A stretch of DNA of 37,038 bases, taken from Deltaproteobacteria bacterium. GTDB lineage: Bacteria > Desulfobacterota > Desulfobacteria > Desulfobacterales > B30-G6. Below, piece after piece: positions 26,872 through 36,853 of this stretch. Under the pieces are notes generated by a model. The model did no database searches. It was not told where the DNA came from and saw nothing but the letters and a program-made list of their open reading frames with translations. The stretch is from NCBI GenBank assembly GCA_024639645.1, contig JAHEIB010000009.1, forward strand, positions 1 to 37,038, in the 5' to 3' direction. The translations under genes and the position numbers were made by a program. Each line of letters opens with the position of its first letter. The first letter of the stretch is position 1.

Positions 26872-27585
26872 CTACATGCCCAAGAAAATTTCCCTTAGAT
26901 GCTCATTACTCAGGGCTTCATCCTTATCGCCTTCAAAGGAAATCCGGCCCTCTTCCATAACATAAACTCGGTCTGCCAGTTCCGCGATCTGGGGAATATT
27001 CTGTTCAACCAACAGAACCGTTTTACCCTGCTCATTTATTTGCCTGATGGTTGAAAAGATTTCATGCCGCAGGCTGGGTTGAAGACCTAGAGAAGGCTCG
27101 TCGATACATAAGAAATCTGCGTTGGACATCAATCCCCTTGCCACAGCCAGCATGCGAGCCTCTCCCCCGCTCATGGTCGAGGCGAACTGTTTCTGACGTT
27201 CGACCAAACGTGGAAAAAGATCGAACACCCATGCCAGGTTTTCTTTCTCATGATCGCGTGCATTTTTGGAATAAGCCCCCAGCTTCAGGTTTTCCAGGAC
27301 TGTCATGTGAGGGAAAAGCTCACGATTTTCAGCAATATATATCAGTCCCAGGTTGACGATATTTTCGGTGGCAATGCCATTGATCTCTTTGCCCTTGTAG
27401 GTAATGACACCTTTGGCATTGTCCACCAGGCCGCAGATGGATTTTAAAAGGGTGCTTTTGCCATGGCCATTGGGGCCCAACATGACAACAACCTCACCCT
27501 GCCCCACAGATACCGAGACATCATGCAGTACATGCGACTCACCGTAAAATACATTCAGATTACTTACGTTTAGCATCAGGTTCAC
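26872..27585 (-). CDS. livF: Branched-chain amino-acid ABC transporter ATP-binding protein (LivF family)
   Basis: Walker A GPNGHGKST, signature TMSGGEARMLAVARGLM, LivF-like length and C-terminus. Confidence 0.93.
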   Translation of the reverse strand: MNLMLNVSNLNVFYGESHVLHDVSVSVGQGEVVVMLGPNGHGKSTLLKSICGLVDNAKGVITYKGKEINGIATENIVNLGLIYIAENRELFPHMTVLENLKLGAYSKNARDHEKENLAWVFDLFPRLVERQKQFASTMSGGEARMLAVARGLMSNADFLCIDEPSLGLQPSLRHEIFSTIRQINEQGKTVLLVEQNIPQIAELADRVYVMEEGRISFEGDKDEALSNEHLREIFLGM

Positions 27586-28279
27586 CCAAATAACATGCGA
27601 TCACCTGGGGATCATTGACAACTTCCAAAGGATCACCCTGGCAAATCTTTGCGCCGGACTCAATGATCAGCAACTCTTCGGTCAACTCGGTCAAGACCTT
27701 CATAAAATGTTCGATAATGATAATGGTGATTTTCAGATCATGATTGATTTTGGCGATCAAATCCATGAGACTTCTAATCTCAGTAGCATTACAGCCGGCC
27801 ATGGGTTCATCCAGCATCAGAATTTTTGGTTTGGTTGCCAGGGCCGCTCCGATCATCAACTTCTTCTTTCCAAGCAGGTTCAACAGCCCGGTATTCTGGG
27901 TGCGCTCATTGTCAAGATCGACAAATTGAATCACGTCATTTACATGGGCTGAGTCAAGGCCACCGGCCGCACCAAAGCGGCTACCCACGGAAATAGCTTT
28001 TTGTACAGTGAGACTGGGAAATGTCTGGGGGATCTGAAATGTGCGTGCGATGCCGGCTTTGGCAATTCGAAACGGCGGCATGCCCGAGATATTCCGACCA
28101 TCGAATTCAATGGTGCCGTTAAAGCTGTAAAAGCCTGTAATCAGATTGTATAATGTGGATTTGCCGGCGCCGTTAGGTCCCGCGATACCGAAGATCTGTC
28201 CTGCTTTAACCTCAAAGCTGAGATCGTTAACCGCTTTGAGCTCCCCGAATTTTTTGGTAACGTGTATTACCCTGAGCAT
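27560..28279 (-). CDS. livG: Branched-chain amino-acid ABC transporter ATP-binding protein (LivG family)
   Basis: GPNGAGKSTLYNLITGFY, ARTFQIPQTFPSLTV, LMLDEPMAGCNATEI; overlaps livF start. Confidence 0.92.
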   Translation of the reverse strand: MLRVIHVTKKFGELKAVNDLSFEVKAGQIFGIAGPNGAGKSTLYNLITGFYSFNGTIEFDGRNISGMPPFRIAKAGIARTFQIPQTFPSLTVQKAISVGSRFGAAGGLDSAHVNDVIQFVDLDNERTQNTGLLNLLGKKKLMIGAALATKPKILMLDEPMAGCNATEIRSLMDLIAKINHDLKITIIIIEHFMKVLTELTEELLIIESGAKICQGDPLEVVNDPQVIACYLGEPDAKRK

Positions 28280-28507
28280 CCGGTTGTCCTCTGGTTCGGC
28301 AGGTAATCATAATTTTGCGTATTTGCTGAGTACTATCCGAGACCTGTGGCTTCAACGTAATCAACGCATACACGGAATGCAATGGATCAAACCACCGGCA
28401 AGAAACTGAGCCATATGGAAGTGAAAAATCACATATTCTCGACAAACTTTTTATATGTCAAAAGCGAGAAAAAAGGCAACCTATTTATTTTAAAGCAGTG
28501 GACGGGG

Positions 28508-29590
28508 TTAGGGTGAAGATGCTTGTTGACGTTTTGCTATCCATTGACGGTATTCTATGGCGTTTGCCGCACGGAGACCGGCCATCTCTAAAATTGGTTT
28601 TATACCCGCCATGCTCCGGTTGGCATTTTCGATATCCAATTCATGGTGGGCCACCCCAGAAAGACCATAATCCGGTGGCACCAGGGAGGTAATAACGTTG
28701 GCGCCTGCGTCCAATCGCATTTTTAAGCCCGCCAAACCATCCACATCCAGGGATGCTGGAATCAACCGATCCGGAAAAGAAAGGCGTAATACCGCGATGA
28801 TAAGACACTCGCGCATGGACGCCTCCTCAGTATGCTCTGCCATGGGTGTCCCGGGCTGTGGCACAAACTTCATGACCCGAACCTGACCCACATCAAGCGC
28901 GCGCATCACCTGGATGGAATGCGCGATGTCTGAGGATGATTCACCCATACCGCTCAAAATTCCCTCTTCAATTAGAAGCCCCAGTTCTCTGGCCTTACGC
29001 TTTTTCTCCAGACGCTTTTCAAAACTTTGCCCTGTTCTTAACCTTTTAAAAAGGGCCGGGTTATGGGTCTCCTGATAACAGGCGTACCAGGTAACGCCGG
29101 CAGCAGCCAGCATGGCCAGCACTTTATCAGGAACAACACCAGGGGATACCATGACGGGCAAGTTCGTCACGGCCTTGATATCTTTGACCAGTTGAACCAG
29201 AGCATTTAATTCCCCGTTTTTCGAATCGTGAAACCGCGGATCTTCTCCCATGGTCAAGTCCATGAGATTGACCCCTTCCTTTGACAGGTACCTGGCTATG
29301 TTTAGAACATCCTGGGTCTTTTTTCGATACCGCTGCGGCCGCTTGTTGGAGCGACGAAAATAGCAGAAGGTGCAGTCGTTCCGGCAGAACGTACTCGTAT
29401 AGGCAAATCCGTAGGTAAATATTTTATTTCCAAAATTTTCTTTGCGAATGTTCCGGGCGGTCTCAAACAGCATCTCCAGGGCATCTTCATTGTCCAGGCT
29501 CAATAATTGGACAGTATCGGAAGTGTTCAATCTGCGTCCATGTTGAACGTCGGATAATAGATTTTTGAGATGGTGTGTCGATAATGTCAT
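28508..29590 (-). CDS. pylB: PylB-family radical SAM protein (methylornithine synthase-like)
   Basis: Radical SAM CRNDCTFC; PylB-like segments FGNKIFTYGFAYTSTFCRNDCTFCYFRRSN, MDLTMGEDP, YQETHNPALFKRLRTGQSFEKR, GLLIEEGILSGMGE, VRVMKFVPQPGTPM, IIAVLRLSFPDRLIPASLDVDGLAGLKMRLDAGANVITSLVPP. Confidence 0.85.
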   Translation of the reverse strand: MTLSTHHLKNLLSDVQHGRRLNTSDTVQLLSLDNEDALEMLFETARNIRKENFGNKIFTYGFAYTSTFCRNDCTFCYFRRSNKRPQRYRKKTQDVLNIARYLSKEGVNLMDLTMGEDPRFHDSKNGELNALVQLVKDIKAVTNLPVMVSPGVVPDKVLAMLAAAGVTWYACYQETHNPALFKRLRTGQSFEKRLEKKRKARELGLLIEEGILSGMGESSSDIAHSIQVMRALDVGQVRVMKFVPQPGTPMAEHTEEASMRECLIIAVLRLSFPDRLIPASLDVDGLAGLKMRLDAGANVITSLVPPDYGLSGVAHHELDIENANRSMAGIKPILEMAGLRAANAIEYRQWIAKRQQASSP

Positions 29591-29655
29591 AAATCACTTT
29601 AGGTGTGCATTTTATAGTGGTTTCCTGAACGCCCGGGTATACGGAACCCAAACGA

Positions 29656-31458
29656 TTACCCCAAGCCCAGATCCCTCGGTTTCTCAGAGCTCGGGATACC
29701 TTCTTCATCCCACCCCCGGAGCTGGTAATAATCCTTGAGCATAAAGGCGAGTTCTTCCTGGGTAAGCTGGCTCTCAGCCCCTTTCAGCTTTTGAAACAAT
29801 CCCGCAGAAAGGGAATCGTCTTGGGGCCGCATGCCCTCTCTGATGTTGAAACGCCGAACCAGATTGGAAATACCGGCAGCCATCTGCTGTAGCCGGGGCT
29901 TGTCTACATCGAGGCCGGTGACCATGCAAATAATATCCTGCAATTGTTCCCACAGGTACATATCCCGATAAAACCTGCAGAAGACCAGTGCATCAAAAAG
30001 GGTCAAGCGATCCTCAAAATCGATAAACATTTTGGCTTTTCCCTGGGTCTGCTCCGGTGAAATCATACCGGACAGTTCCGGCTTGTAAAAGGTGGCCCGC
30101 AAGTGACAGGCACCCCGATCAGAGCTAGCATAGGCAAGACCCATTCCTTTGAGAACACGGGGGTCGTAACCGGCCGGCTCCAGGCCCTTGGCATGTACGG
30201 CAATATCTTCAAGATCCCACACCTTGGCAGCGTGCCGAATGCCGTCGGCCAGAATATCGCCGATCCCTTGCCTGTATGCAATTTTTTTCAGCAGGTCGGC
30301 AATGGCGTCCACATCACCATACGCGATGACCGTGTCAAGCCGGCCCCGTTTTCCGGCCTCCATGGCAAAGGCACAGAGATTGCCGGCGGTAATGGTGTCC
30401 ATCCCCAGACGGTCACAGATATCGTTGAGATAAATGATCTCCTCGATACTGTCCACCATGCACAGCCCGCCAAAGGCATAAATGGTTTCATATTCCGGGC
30501 CTTCAAGACGTAACCCGGAATGCCGTCCCTCTTTAACACGGCTCAACCTGCCACAGGCCATGAAACATTTGAGACAGGCGCTGGGTTTGACTTCGCATTG
30601 ATTATGCAGGGCATCGGCGTTGATTCTCTCCCAATGGTCACAGGTACCCGCAGACCAGTAACGTGTGGGAAAGGCTTTGGCGTTGTTGAGCAGTTTGACC
30701 ATCATGGGAGTGCCCATGCTTTTATAGGCTTTTACACCGGGATTTTCCTTGCTCTCTTTGGAAAGCTCCCGGGAAAAAGACCGCACCTTCTCCGGATCCG
30801 CCAGCTGTCGTTGGCAGTCTCCTTGAAACACTATCCCTTTCAGATGCTTGGCGCCCAACACCGTACCCACACCTGTACGACCAGCAGATCGCCAGTAGTC
30901 ATTTTCAATAACACCAAATTTGACCAGATTTTCAGAGGCCGGTCCAATCACCACGGCACCCGGTCGCCCATAGGTCTCATGGCTCTTCCGGAATCGCTTC
31001 ACTAGAATATCTTCGGTGTCATAGGTGTCCTTACCCCAGATGTCGGCGGCATCATGAAAGGTCACACCTTTGGGATCAATGGACAAAACCGTCGGTACCG
31101 CGCTTTTACCGCAAATGATGATGGCATCGTACCCGGCACTGTCCATGGCCTCGGGTGCTTTGCCCCCCGAATAGGACTCCGAGTATAGCAAGGTCTGGGG
31201 CGACTTCGTGAATACACCGTACCGGCAGCATCCCCAAAGACGACTCCCTGCTACAGGACCGGTTGCAAAAACAATGTGATTGTCCGGAGAAAGTGGGTCA
31301 ACACCCGGCGGGTTATACTTGTAGAGAAGATATGTGCCCAGCCCCTTGCCCCCCAGAAACGTTTCATAAATGGATGCGGGAATGCTGTTATCCTCTATTT
31401 CAAAGGATTGCTTTGTCAAATTCACCTTTAAAATACGATTATAAATACCCTGCATCAT
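29656..31458 (-). CDS. Aldehyde:ferredoxin oxidoreductase (tungsten-type AOR) family protein
   Basis: LGGKGLGTYLLYKYNPPGVDPLSPDN, GCCRYGVFTKSP, GRTGVGTVLGAKHLKGIVFQG, CLKCFMAC cluster motif, GPEYETIYAFGGLC. AGGAGGAAATA RBS before ATGATG at 31458. Confidence 0.93.
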   Translation of the reverse strand: MMQGIYNRILKVNLTKQSFEIEDNSIPASIYETFLGGKGLGTYLLYKYNPPGVDPLSPDNHIVFATGPVAGSRLWGCCRYGVFTKSPQTLLYSESYSGGKAPEAMDSAGYDAIIICGKSAVPTVLSIDPKGVTFHDAADIWGKDTYDTEDILVKRFRKSHETYGRPGAVVIGPASENLVKFGVIENDYWRSAGRTGVGTVLGAKHLKGIVFQGDCQRQLADPEKVRSFSRELSKESKENPGVKAYKSMGTPMMVKLLNNAKAFPTRYWSAGTCDHWERINADALHNQCEVKPSACLKCFMACGRLSRVKEGRHSGLRLEGPEYETIYAFGGLCMVDSIEEIIYLNDICDRLGMDTITAGNLCAFAMEAGKRGRLDTVIAYGDVDAIADLLKKIAYRQGIGDILADGIRHAAKVWDLEDIAVHAKGLEPAGYDPRVLKGMGLAYASSDRGACHLRATFYKPELSGMISPEQTQGKAKMFIDFEDRLTLFDALVFCRFYRDMYLWEQLQDIICMVTGLDVDKPRLQQMAAGISNLVRRFNIREGMRPQDDSLSAGLFQKLKGAESQLTQEELAFMLKDYYQLRGWDEEGIPSSEKPRDLGLG

Positions 31459-31580
31459 TATTTCCTCCTGGTTAGGATGCCGCATCACTACATCGATATG
31501 GCTTGTGACAATCTGGATGGTTCGATTTATATTCGGCTCGATATATACCTGTGTTACCTATTCGACAATTGCTTCGTCAA

Positions 31581-32846
31581 TCAACTCGAGATCTTCTTGA
31601 TACCCTTTTCCATGATATCAAGGCCTTTATTCAGCTGTTCATCGGTGATAACAAAAGGTGCCAAAACACGAATTACGTTTCCATAGCTGCCACAGACCAG
31701 TATGCTCAATCCGTTTTCAAAACAGGTTGCTGACAAGGCCTTGGCCTCTTCAGGAGCGGGTGAACGGTCTGAACCTTTAATGAGCTCGAGCCCCAGCATG
31801 GCGCCCAGACCTCGGACTTCACCGATGATATTGTATTTCTGTTGCCAGGACTTAAAACGGGCCTGCAGTTTATTGCCAAGAGCCACTGACTTTTCAAGCA
31901 TGTTTTCATCTTCAAAAATATCCAGAACGGCCAGGGCCGCTTCACAAGCCAATGGGTTGGCACCATAGGTGCCGCCAAGTCCGCCCGGATGTATGGAATC
32001 CATGATCTCCCGACGACCCACAACAGCGCTCAAAGGCATGCCCGCCGCGAGGCTCTTGGCTACGATAATCAGATCCGGTTCTACGCCCCAGTGTTCGATG
32101 GCAAACATTTTCCCGGTACGCCCCATGCCGGTCTGGATCTCGTCACTGACGAACAAAATCCCGTGCTTTCTGCAGATCTCCACCAGTTTCTGAAAATATC
32201 CATCCGGCGGTGCAATAAACCCGCCTTCTCCCTGGACCGGCTCCGCCACCACGGCAGCTACCGCCTCGGGGTTGACATGTTTGATAAAAAAGTCTTCCAG
32301 TTTCTCCGGACCAACAACATCTCCGAAAGGCATGCGGTATACCTCCGGTGCAAAAGGGCCAAAACCCAATTTATAGGGTTTGACCCTGCTGGTCATGGTC
32401 ATCGTCAGCAGGGTGCGTCCATGGTAACCATTCTCAAACACAATAATCGCCGGCCGCTTTGTATAATAACGGGCGATCTTGACGGCATTCTCCACAGCCT
32501 CGGCCCCACTGTTGATAAAAAGAACCTTTTTGGCAAAATCCCCCGGGGTAATATCACAAAGTCTTTTGGCTAGACGGACCGGTGAACCATACGGGTTCAC
32601 CATGAAACATGTGTGGGTGAATTTTTCCGCCTGGGTCTTGATGGCCGCCACCACCTTGGGATGGCTGTGACCAATGTTCATCACGGCAATCCCGCCTGCA
32701 AAGTCGATATACTCCTTGCCTTCCACATCCTTGATGATGGCACCTCTGGCAGAGGCCACATAGCAGTTTGTACCACTGGCATATCCGTTTGAAATTACCT
32801 CACGTCGCATGGTCTGAAGCGCTTCGTTTGTTACGGAATCTGTCAT
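31581..32846 (-). CDS. gabT: Class III PLP aminotransferase, 4-aminobutyrate aminotransferase-like
   Basis: INSGAEAVENAVKIARYYTKRPAIIVFENGYHGRT, EPVQGEGGFIAPP, SDEIQTGMGRTGKMFAIEHWGVEPDLIIVAKSLAAGMPLSAVVGR. Confidence 0.9.
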   Translation of the reverse strand: MTDSVTNEALQTMRREVISNGYASGTNCYVASARGAIIKDVEGKEYIDFAGGIAVMNIGHSHPKVVAAIKTQAEKFTHTCFMVNPYGSPVRLAKRLCDITPGDFAKKVLFINSGAEAVENAVKIARYYTKRPAIIVFENGYHGRTLLTMTMTSRVKPYKLGFGPFAPEVYRMPFGDVVGPEKLEDFFIKHVNPEAVAAVVAEPVQGEGGFIAPPDGYFQKLVEICRKHGILFVSDEIQTGMGRTGKMFAIEHWGVEPDLIIVAKSLAAGMPLSAVVGRREIMDSIHPGGLGGTYGANPLACEAALAVLDIFEDENMLEKSVALGNKLQARFKSWQQKYNIIGEVRGLGAMLGLELIKGSDRSPAPEEAKALSATCFENGLSILVCGSYGNVIRVLAPFVITDEQLNKGLDIMEKGIKKISS

Positions 32847-32962
32847 TTCAATTCTCCTTTTATCATAAATAGTCTGATATGCTTACAACAGGTTGGATCG
32901 ATCTCATATTTCAAAAACAGTCCTCACCACAGATTTATTTTCATACTGAGGGATACGTCTCC

Positions 32963-33916
32963 TTACTTGCCACTTTTGTCAAAAATTCTTCCAATGGCTG
33001 CTGGAGGTGTGGTCTTACCCACCACACCCACCAGCACGATGATGGTCAGAATATAAGGCAGCATAGCCAGAAGACTGGAAGGAACCGGGAAGCCCTTGGC
33101 ACCAAGATAGATCTCCACCCCTTTGGCACCGCCAAAAAGCAGGCAGGCCAGCATGGCGCCCTGGGGTTTCCACTTGCCAAAAATCATAGCGGCAAGAGCA
33201 ATGAAACCATGCCCGGATATCAAGGTATTGCTGAAGCGGGAAACCACGGCAATACTCATGGCAGCTCCACCCAGACCGGCAAAAAAACCGGAAGTCATGA
33301 CGGCGCCATAGCGAATACGGTAAACGTTGATACCCAGTGTGTCGGCTGCCTCGGGATGCTCCCCCACGGCCTGAACACGCATGCCGATCTTGGTCTTGTA
33401 GAGTACAAACCAGACCACGGCCACAAGGAAAAAAGCCAGATAAACGGTAGCAAAGCGGTTGAACACCAGATCCATAAACCCGGCGGATTGGAATAGCTTT
33501 CCCTCTCCGAAGAGAAAGCTAAAGGGCAAGGGGATCTTCTTTGGTATGGTAAGGGTCTGGGTGGCCCCGTCAAAAAACAGGCGGCTCAGAAAAAGAGCAA
33601 AACCGGAGCCCAGGAAGTTGATGGCGATTCCGGAAACAATCTGTTCGGCGGCAAAAGAGACACAGGCAATGGCGTGGATCAACCCAAGCAGTGCCCCGCC
33701 CAGACCGGCACAGACAAAACCCAGCCATGGACTTTGAGAGTAGTAAGCAACGGTAGCCCCCACAAAAGCACCGAAAAACATCATGCCTTCCAGACCGATA
33801 TTGACGACCCCGCTGCGCTCGGTAATAACGCCCCCCAGTGAAGTAAACATCAAGGGGGTCGAGTACATGAGTGTCGTCCCGATTATAAATCCCATGTCTT
33901 TTATGATTGCTTCCAT
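32963..33916 (-). CDS. BMP/nucleoside-type ABC transporter permease (second permease)
   Basis: GLEGMMFFGAFVGATVAYYSQSPWLG..., EQIVSGIAINFLGSGF; overlaps the preceding permease. Confidence 0.9.
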   Translation of the reverse strand: MEAIIKDMGFIIGTTLMYSTPLMFTSLGGVITERSGVVNIGLEGMMFFGAFVGATVAYYSQSPWLGFVCAGLGGALLGLIHAIACVSFAAEQIVSGIAINFLGSGFALFLSRLFFDGATQTLTIPKKIPLPFSFLFGEGKLFQSAGFMDLVFNRFATVYLAFFLVAVVWFVLYKTKIGMRVQAVGEHPEAADTLGINVYRIRYGAVMTSGFFAGLGGAAMSIAVVSRFSNTLISGHGFIALAAMIFGKWKPQGAMLACLLFGGAKGVEIYLGAKGFPVPSSLLAMLPYILTIIVLVGVVGKTTPPAAIGRIFDKSGK

Positions 33917-35043
33917 CAGTTTTTTGCCCGTCTTTCTAAAATAGTCAGGATCAGCCGTATCAATTTCGGCATAGCCACAAATAGAATAATGGTTCCGATC
34001 ATGATGTTGATCACCTCGGTGGGTGCCTGCATGGCGTCCTGGATCTTTGAACCGCCGTATTTCAGAGCGCCAAACAAAAGACCGGCAAAAACACTTCCCG
34101 GCCCGGTGTTGTTGCCGATCAGCGAGACAGCGATACCGTCGAACCCATAACCCTCCATGGCAGCCAGTTTTGCGATGCGATGGCTGACCCCCAGTACCTG
34201 AAAAGCCCCCGCCGCTCCGGCAAGCCCCCCCGATATCAGCATGGAGATTACCATGCTTTTCTTCACATTGATACCACCGGCTTCTGCCGCATGAGGATTG
34301 AAACCGACGGCTCGTAATTCATAACCCAGCGTGGTCTTATTGAGTATGTACCAAACCAGAACGGCCAGGAGGATGGCAAAGATAATACCTGCATTGATGG
34401 GCGTCTTGAGGATATCACCCAGTACCTTATGGCTGCGGATAAACTCGATACCGGCCTCGGAAATTTTCCAGTCGCTCAACAGGTTGATCCGGGCGGTGGA
34501 TTGAATGGCATAGGATTTACCGGTCCCTTGACTGCCAAAAACCTTCAATGTAACCACAAAGTTGGAAAAGTATAGGGCAATCCAATTCAGCATGATGGTG
34601 GAGATCACCTCGTGAACCCCGAAACGGGCCTTGATGTAGCCGGCCAGTCCACCCCAGATTGCAGCAACGATAACTGCCAGCCCCACGGCCAGGGTCACAT
34701 GCAGAATTAGTGGCAGCTTGAAGAAATAGCCTGCAGCGGCAGCCATAATGGCGCCCATGATATATTGACCCTCGGCACCGATATTGAACAAACCGGTACG
34801 CAGGGCAAATGCCACGGACAGCCCCGTAATGATCAAAGGTGTAGCATAAATGATCACATAGGATATATATTTTGAGCGTGAAAAAATTCCCTTGAGGATA
34901 ACCCAATATGCTTCCAGTGGATTGAAACCGGCCACCAGCAGGATGATGGCACCCAGCAGGAATCCCAAAACAATGGAAATAAGGGTCAGCCCCAGAGAAC
35001 CGTTCAGAAATTTTCTTTTCAATACCTCTCCATTCAATTTCAT
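33916..35043 (-). CDS. BMP/nucleoside-type ABC transporter permease (first permease)
   Basis: FNIGAEGQYIMGAIMAAAAGYF, GVHEVISTIMLNWIALYFSNFVV, RAVGFNPHAAEAGGINV. Confidence 0.9.
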   Translation of the reverse strand: MKLNGEVLKRKFLNGSLGLTLISIVLGFLLGAIILLVAGFNPLEAYWVILKGIFSRSKYISYVIIYATPLIITGLSVAFALRTGLFNIGAEGQYIMGAIMAAAAGYFFKLPLILHVTLAVGLAVIVAAIWGGLAGYIKARFGVHEVISTIMLNWIALYFSNFVVTLKVFGSQGTGKSYAIQSTARINLLSDWKISEAGIEFIRSHKVLGDILKTPINAGIIFAILLAVLVWYILNKTTLGYELRAVGFNPHAAEAGGINVKKSMVISMLISGGLAGAAGAFQVLGVSHRIAKLAAMEGYGFDGIAVSLIGNNTGPGSVFAGLLFGALKYGGSKIQDAMQAPTEVINIMIGTIILFVAMPKLIRLILTILERRAKN

Positions 35044-36572
35044 GGGGTGCCCCCTGCCATCATGAGACCTATTTCGTTCTCATCGACACCGATTGCATCG
35101 ACAATCCCCACGATTTTACCCTCAAAGATGACGGCAATTCGATCGGACACATTCATAACCTCGTCTAACTCGAAGGATATCAGCAACACAGCCTTGCCCC
35201 GGTCCCGCTGATTCACCAGAGCGGTGTGAACATACTCGATGGCTCCCACGTCCAGCCCCCGTGTTGGCTGGGAAGCTATCAGGACTTCGGGATCATTGCT
35301 CACTTCTCTTGCAATGATCACTTTTTGCTGGTTCCCTCCGGACAGGGATTTCGCAGTCAGATAAGGGTTTGTGGGACGAATATCATAGACCTGGGTGCAG
35401 TGATCGGCATACGCATAGATTTTATCGCGGTTCAGCATCCCGCGGACAGAAAAGGGGGTGTCGTGGTATGTTTCCAGAATGAGATTTTCGGCCACATCGA
35501 ACTCCATAACCAGGCCTCTTTTCTGCCGGTCCTCGGGAATGGTGCGTATGTTCCATCTGTTGATCACCTCCTTGGGCTTCGAGCCCGTAATCTCCTTGCC
35601 ACGCAGGGTGATGCTTCCCCCGGCAACTTTGCGCAGACCGGTCAGCGCCTCCACAAGTTCGGACTGACCGTTTCCGTCTACCCCGGCAATACCGAGAATT
35701 TCCCCTTTGTGCAAGGTCAGGTTGAGTCCGTTAACAGCCGCAATACCCCGGTTGTCCTTCACCACCAGATCCTGGATGGCAAGAATCTGCTCACCCTTTT
35801 GCTGGGCTTTTTTCTCCACCGCAAAGGAGACTTCCCGTCCCACCATCATGGAAGCCAGTTCCTGCTCTGTGACCTTGTCCACCTCCACGGTATCGATAAA
35901 TTTGCCGCGTCTGATAATGGTGCAGTAGTCAGCCACCTGTTTGATCTCGTGGAGTTTATGGGTAATGATGATGATGGATTTGCCCTCCTGGGTGAGGTTG
36001 CGGATGATCATCACCAGCTCCTGGATCTCCTGAGGCGTCAAGACAGCGGTGGGCTCGTCCAGGATCAGAATTTCAGCACCCCTGTAAAGTGCCTTTAGAA
36101 TCTCCACCCGCTGCTGACTGCCGACGGAGATGTCCTGGATTTTGTCCCGGGGGTTGATGGCCAATCCGTAGCGCTCGGAAATCTCGGCCACCTTTTTCTC
36201 TGCACGGGCTATGTCGAGGACCCCCATCATTTTGGTGGTCTCTCTGCCCAGGATGATGTTCTGGGTTACCGTGAAGGTGTCCACCAGCATGAAGTGCTGA
36301 TGAACCATTCCGATACCGAGCTGGATCGCCGCATTGGGATCGCTGATTTCAACCTCCTGTCCCTTGATGCGGATCCTTCCCTGCGTTGGACGGTAAAGAC
36401 CGTAAAGACAATTCACCAGGGTTGTTTTGCCGGCCCCGTTTTCCCCTAAAAGAGAATGCACTTCGCCTTTGTGGACCGTCAAATTGATCCGGTCGTTGGC
36501 CACAAAATCACCAAATTTTTTTACCACATCGATCATCTCGACTATCTTTTGGGAAAAATCGATGGCAGTCAC
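35040..36572 (-). CDS. BMP/nucleoside-type ABC transporter ATP-binding protein (duplicated ATPase)
   Basis: Two ABC domains: GENGAGKTTLVNCLYGLYRPTQGRIRIKG and GVDGNGQSELVEALTGLRKVAGG...SLSGGNQQKVIIAREV. Confidence 0.93.
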   Translation of the reverse strand: MTAIDFSQKIVEMIDVVKKFGDFVANDRINLTVHKGEVHSLLGENGAGKTTLVNCLYGLYRPTQGRIRIKGQEVEISDPNAAIQLGIGMVHQHFMLVDTFTVTQNIILGRETTKMMGVLDIARAEKKVAEISERYGLAINPRDKIQDISVGSQQRVEILKALYRGAEILILDEPTAVLTPQEIQELVMIIRNLTQEGKSIIIITHKLHEIKQVADYCTIIRRGKFIDTVEVDKVTEQELASMMVGREVSFAVEKKAQQKGEQILAIQDLVVKDNRGIAAVNGLNLTLHKGEILGIAGVDGNGQSELVEALTGLRKVAGGSITLRGKEITGSKPKEVINRWNIRTIPEDRQKRGLVMEFDVAENLILETYHDTPFSVRGMLNRDKIYAYADHCTQVYDIRPTNPYLTAKSLSGGNQQKVIIAREVSNDPEVLIASQPTRGLDVGAIEYVHTALVNQRDRGKAVLLISFELDEVMNVSDRIAVIFEGKIVGIVDAIGVDENEIGLMMAGGTP

Positions 36573-36800
36573 ATGCAGGTCTCCTTTGCGGGTGTCGGTT
36601 CAGTCCGGTTTTTAAGTTAAGTTCAACCGGCCGGCGGTCAATGAAAACGCTGGCAGACAGGTTGAGGGTTTGGGCGGGAAATCTCGGGCCCATCACGGTA
36701 ATGCCATCCCCGACCACGAGCTTGCATCACTTTTTTCCTGCCGGCACAAGGTGCTGATGTCCACGGAATCCGATTGTTGGGATGATATTTGAAAAAAATG

Positions 36801-36853
36801 AGCCGGCCCCTTTTCCCGGAGGGTTTACAAGATGTTCGGGTCAGAGACCGGCT
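36801..36853 (-). terminator. Possible terminator downstream of BMP binding-protein gene
   Basis: Minus strand AGCCGG...CCGGCT followed by CATTTTTTT; short stem, large loop. Confidence 0.35.

Noticed and set aside
28280-28507. Possible tRNA-Pyl near pylB
   Set aside because: Read by eye in both flanking spacers (28280-28507 and 29591-29655); no cloverleaf with a CUA anticodon or tRNA-like T-arm found.
30103-30513. 136-aa plus-strand ORF within AOR
   Set aside because: Antisense shadow of a clearly coding AOR.
35226-36098. 290-aa plus-strand ORF antisense to the ABC ATPase
   Set aside because: Sense strand carries Walker and signature motifs in two ABC domains; antisense frame is a by-product.
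36508-36717. 69-aa minus-strand ORF spanning the ATPase start
   Set aside because: Overlaps the ATPase start in another frame, no RBS or motif support.
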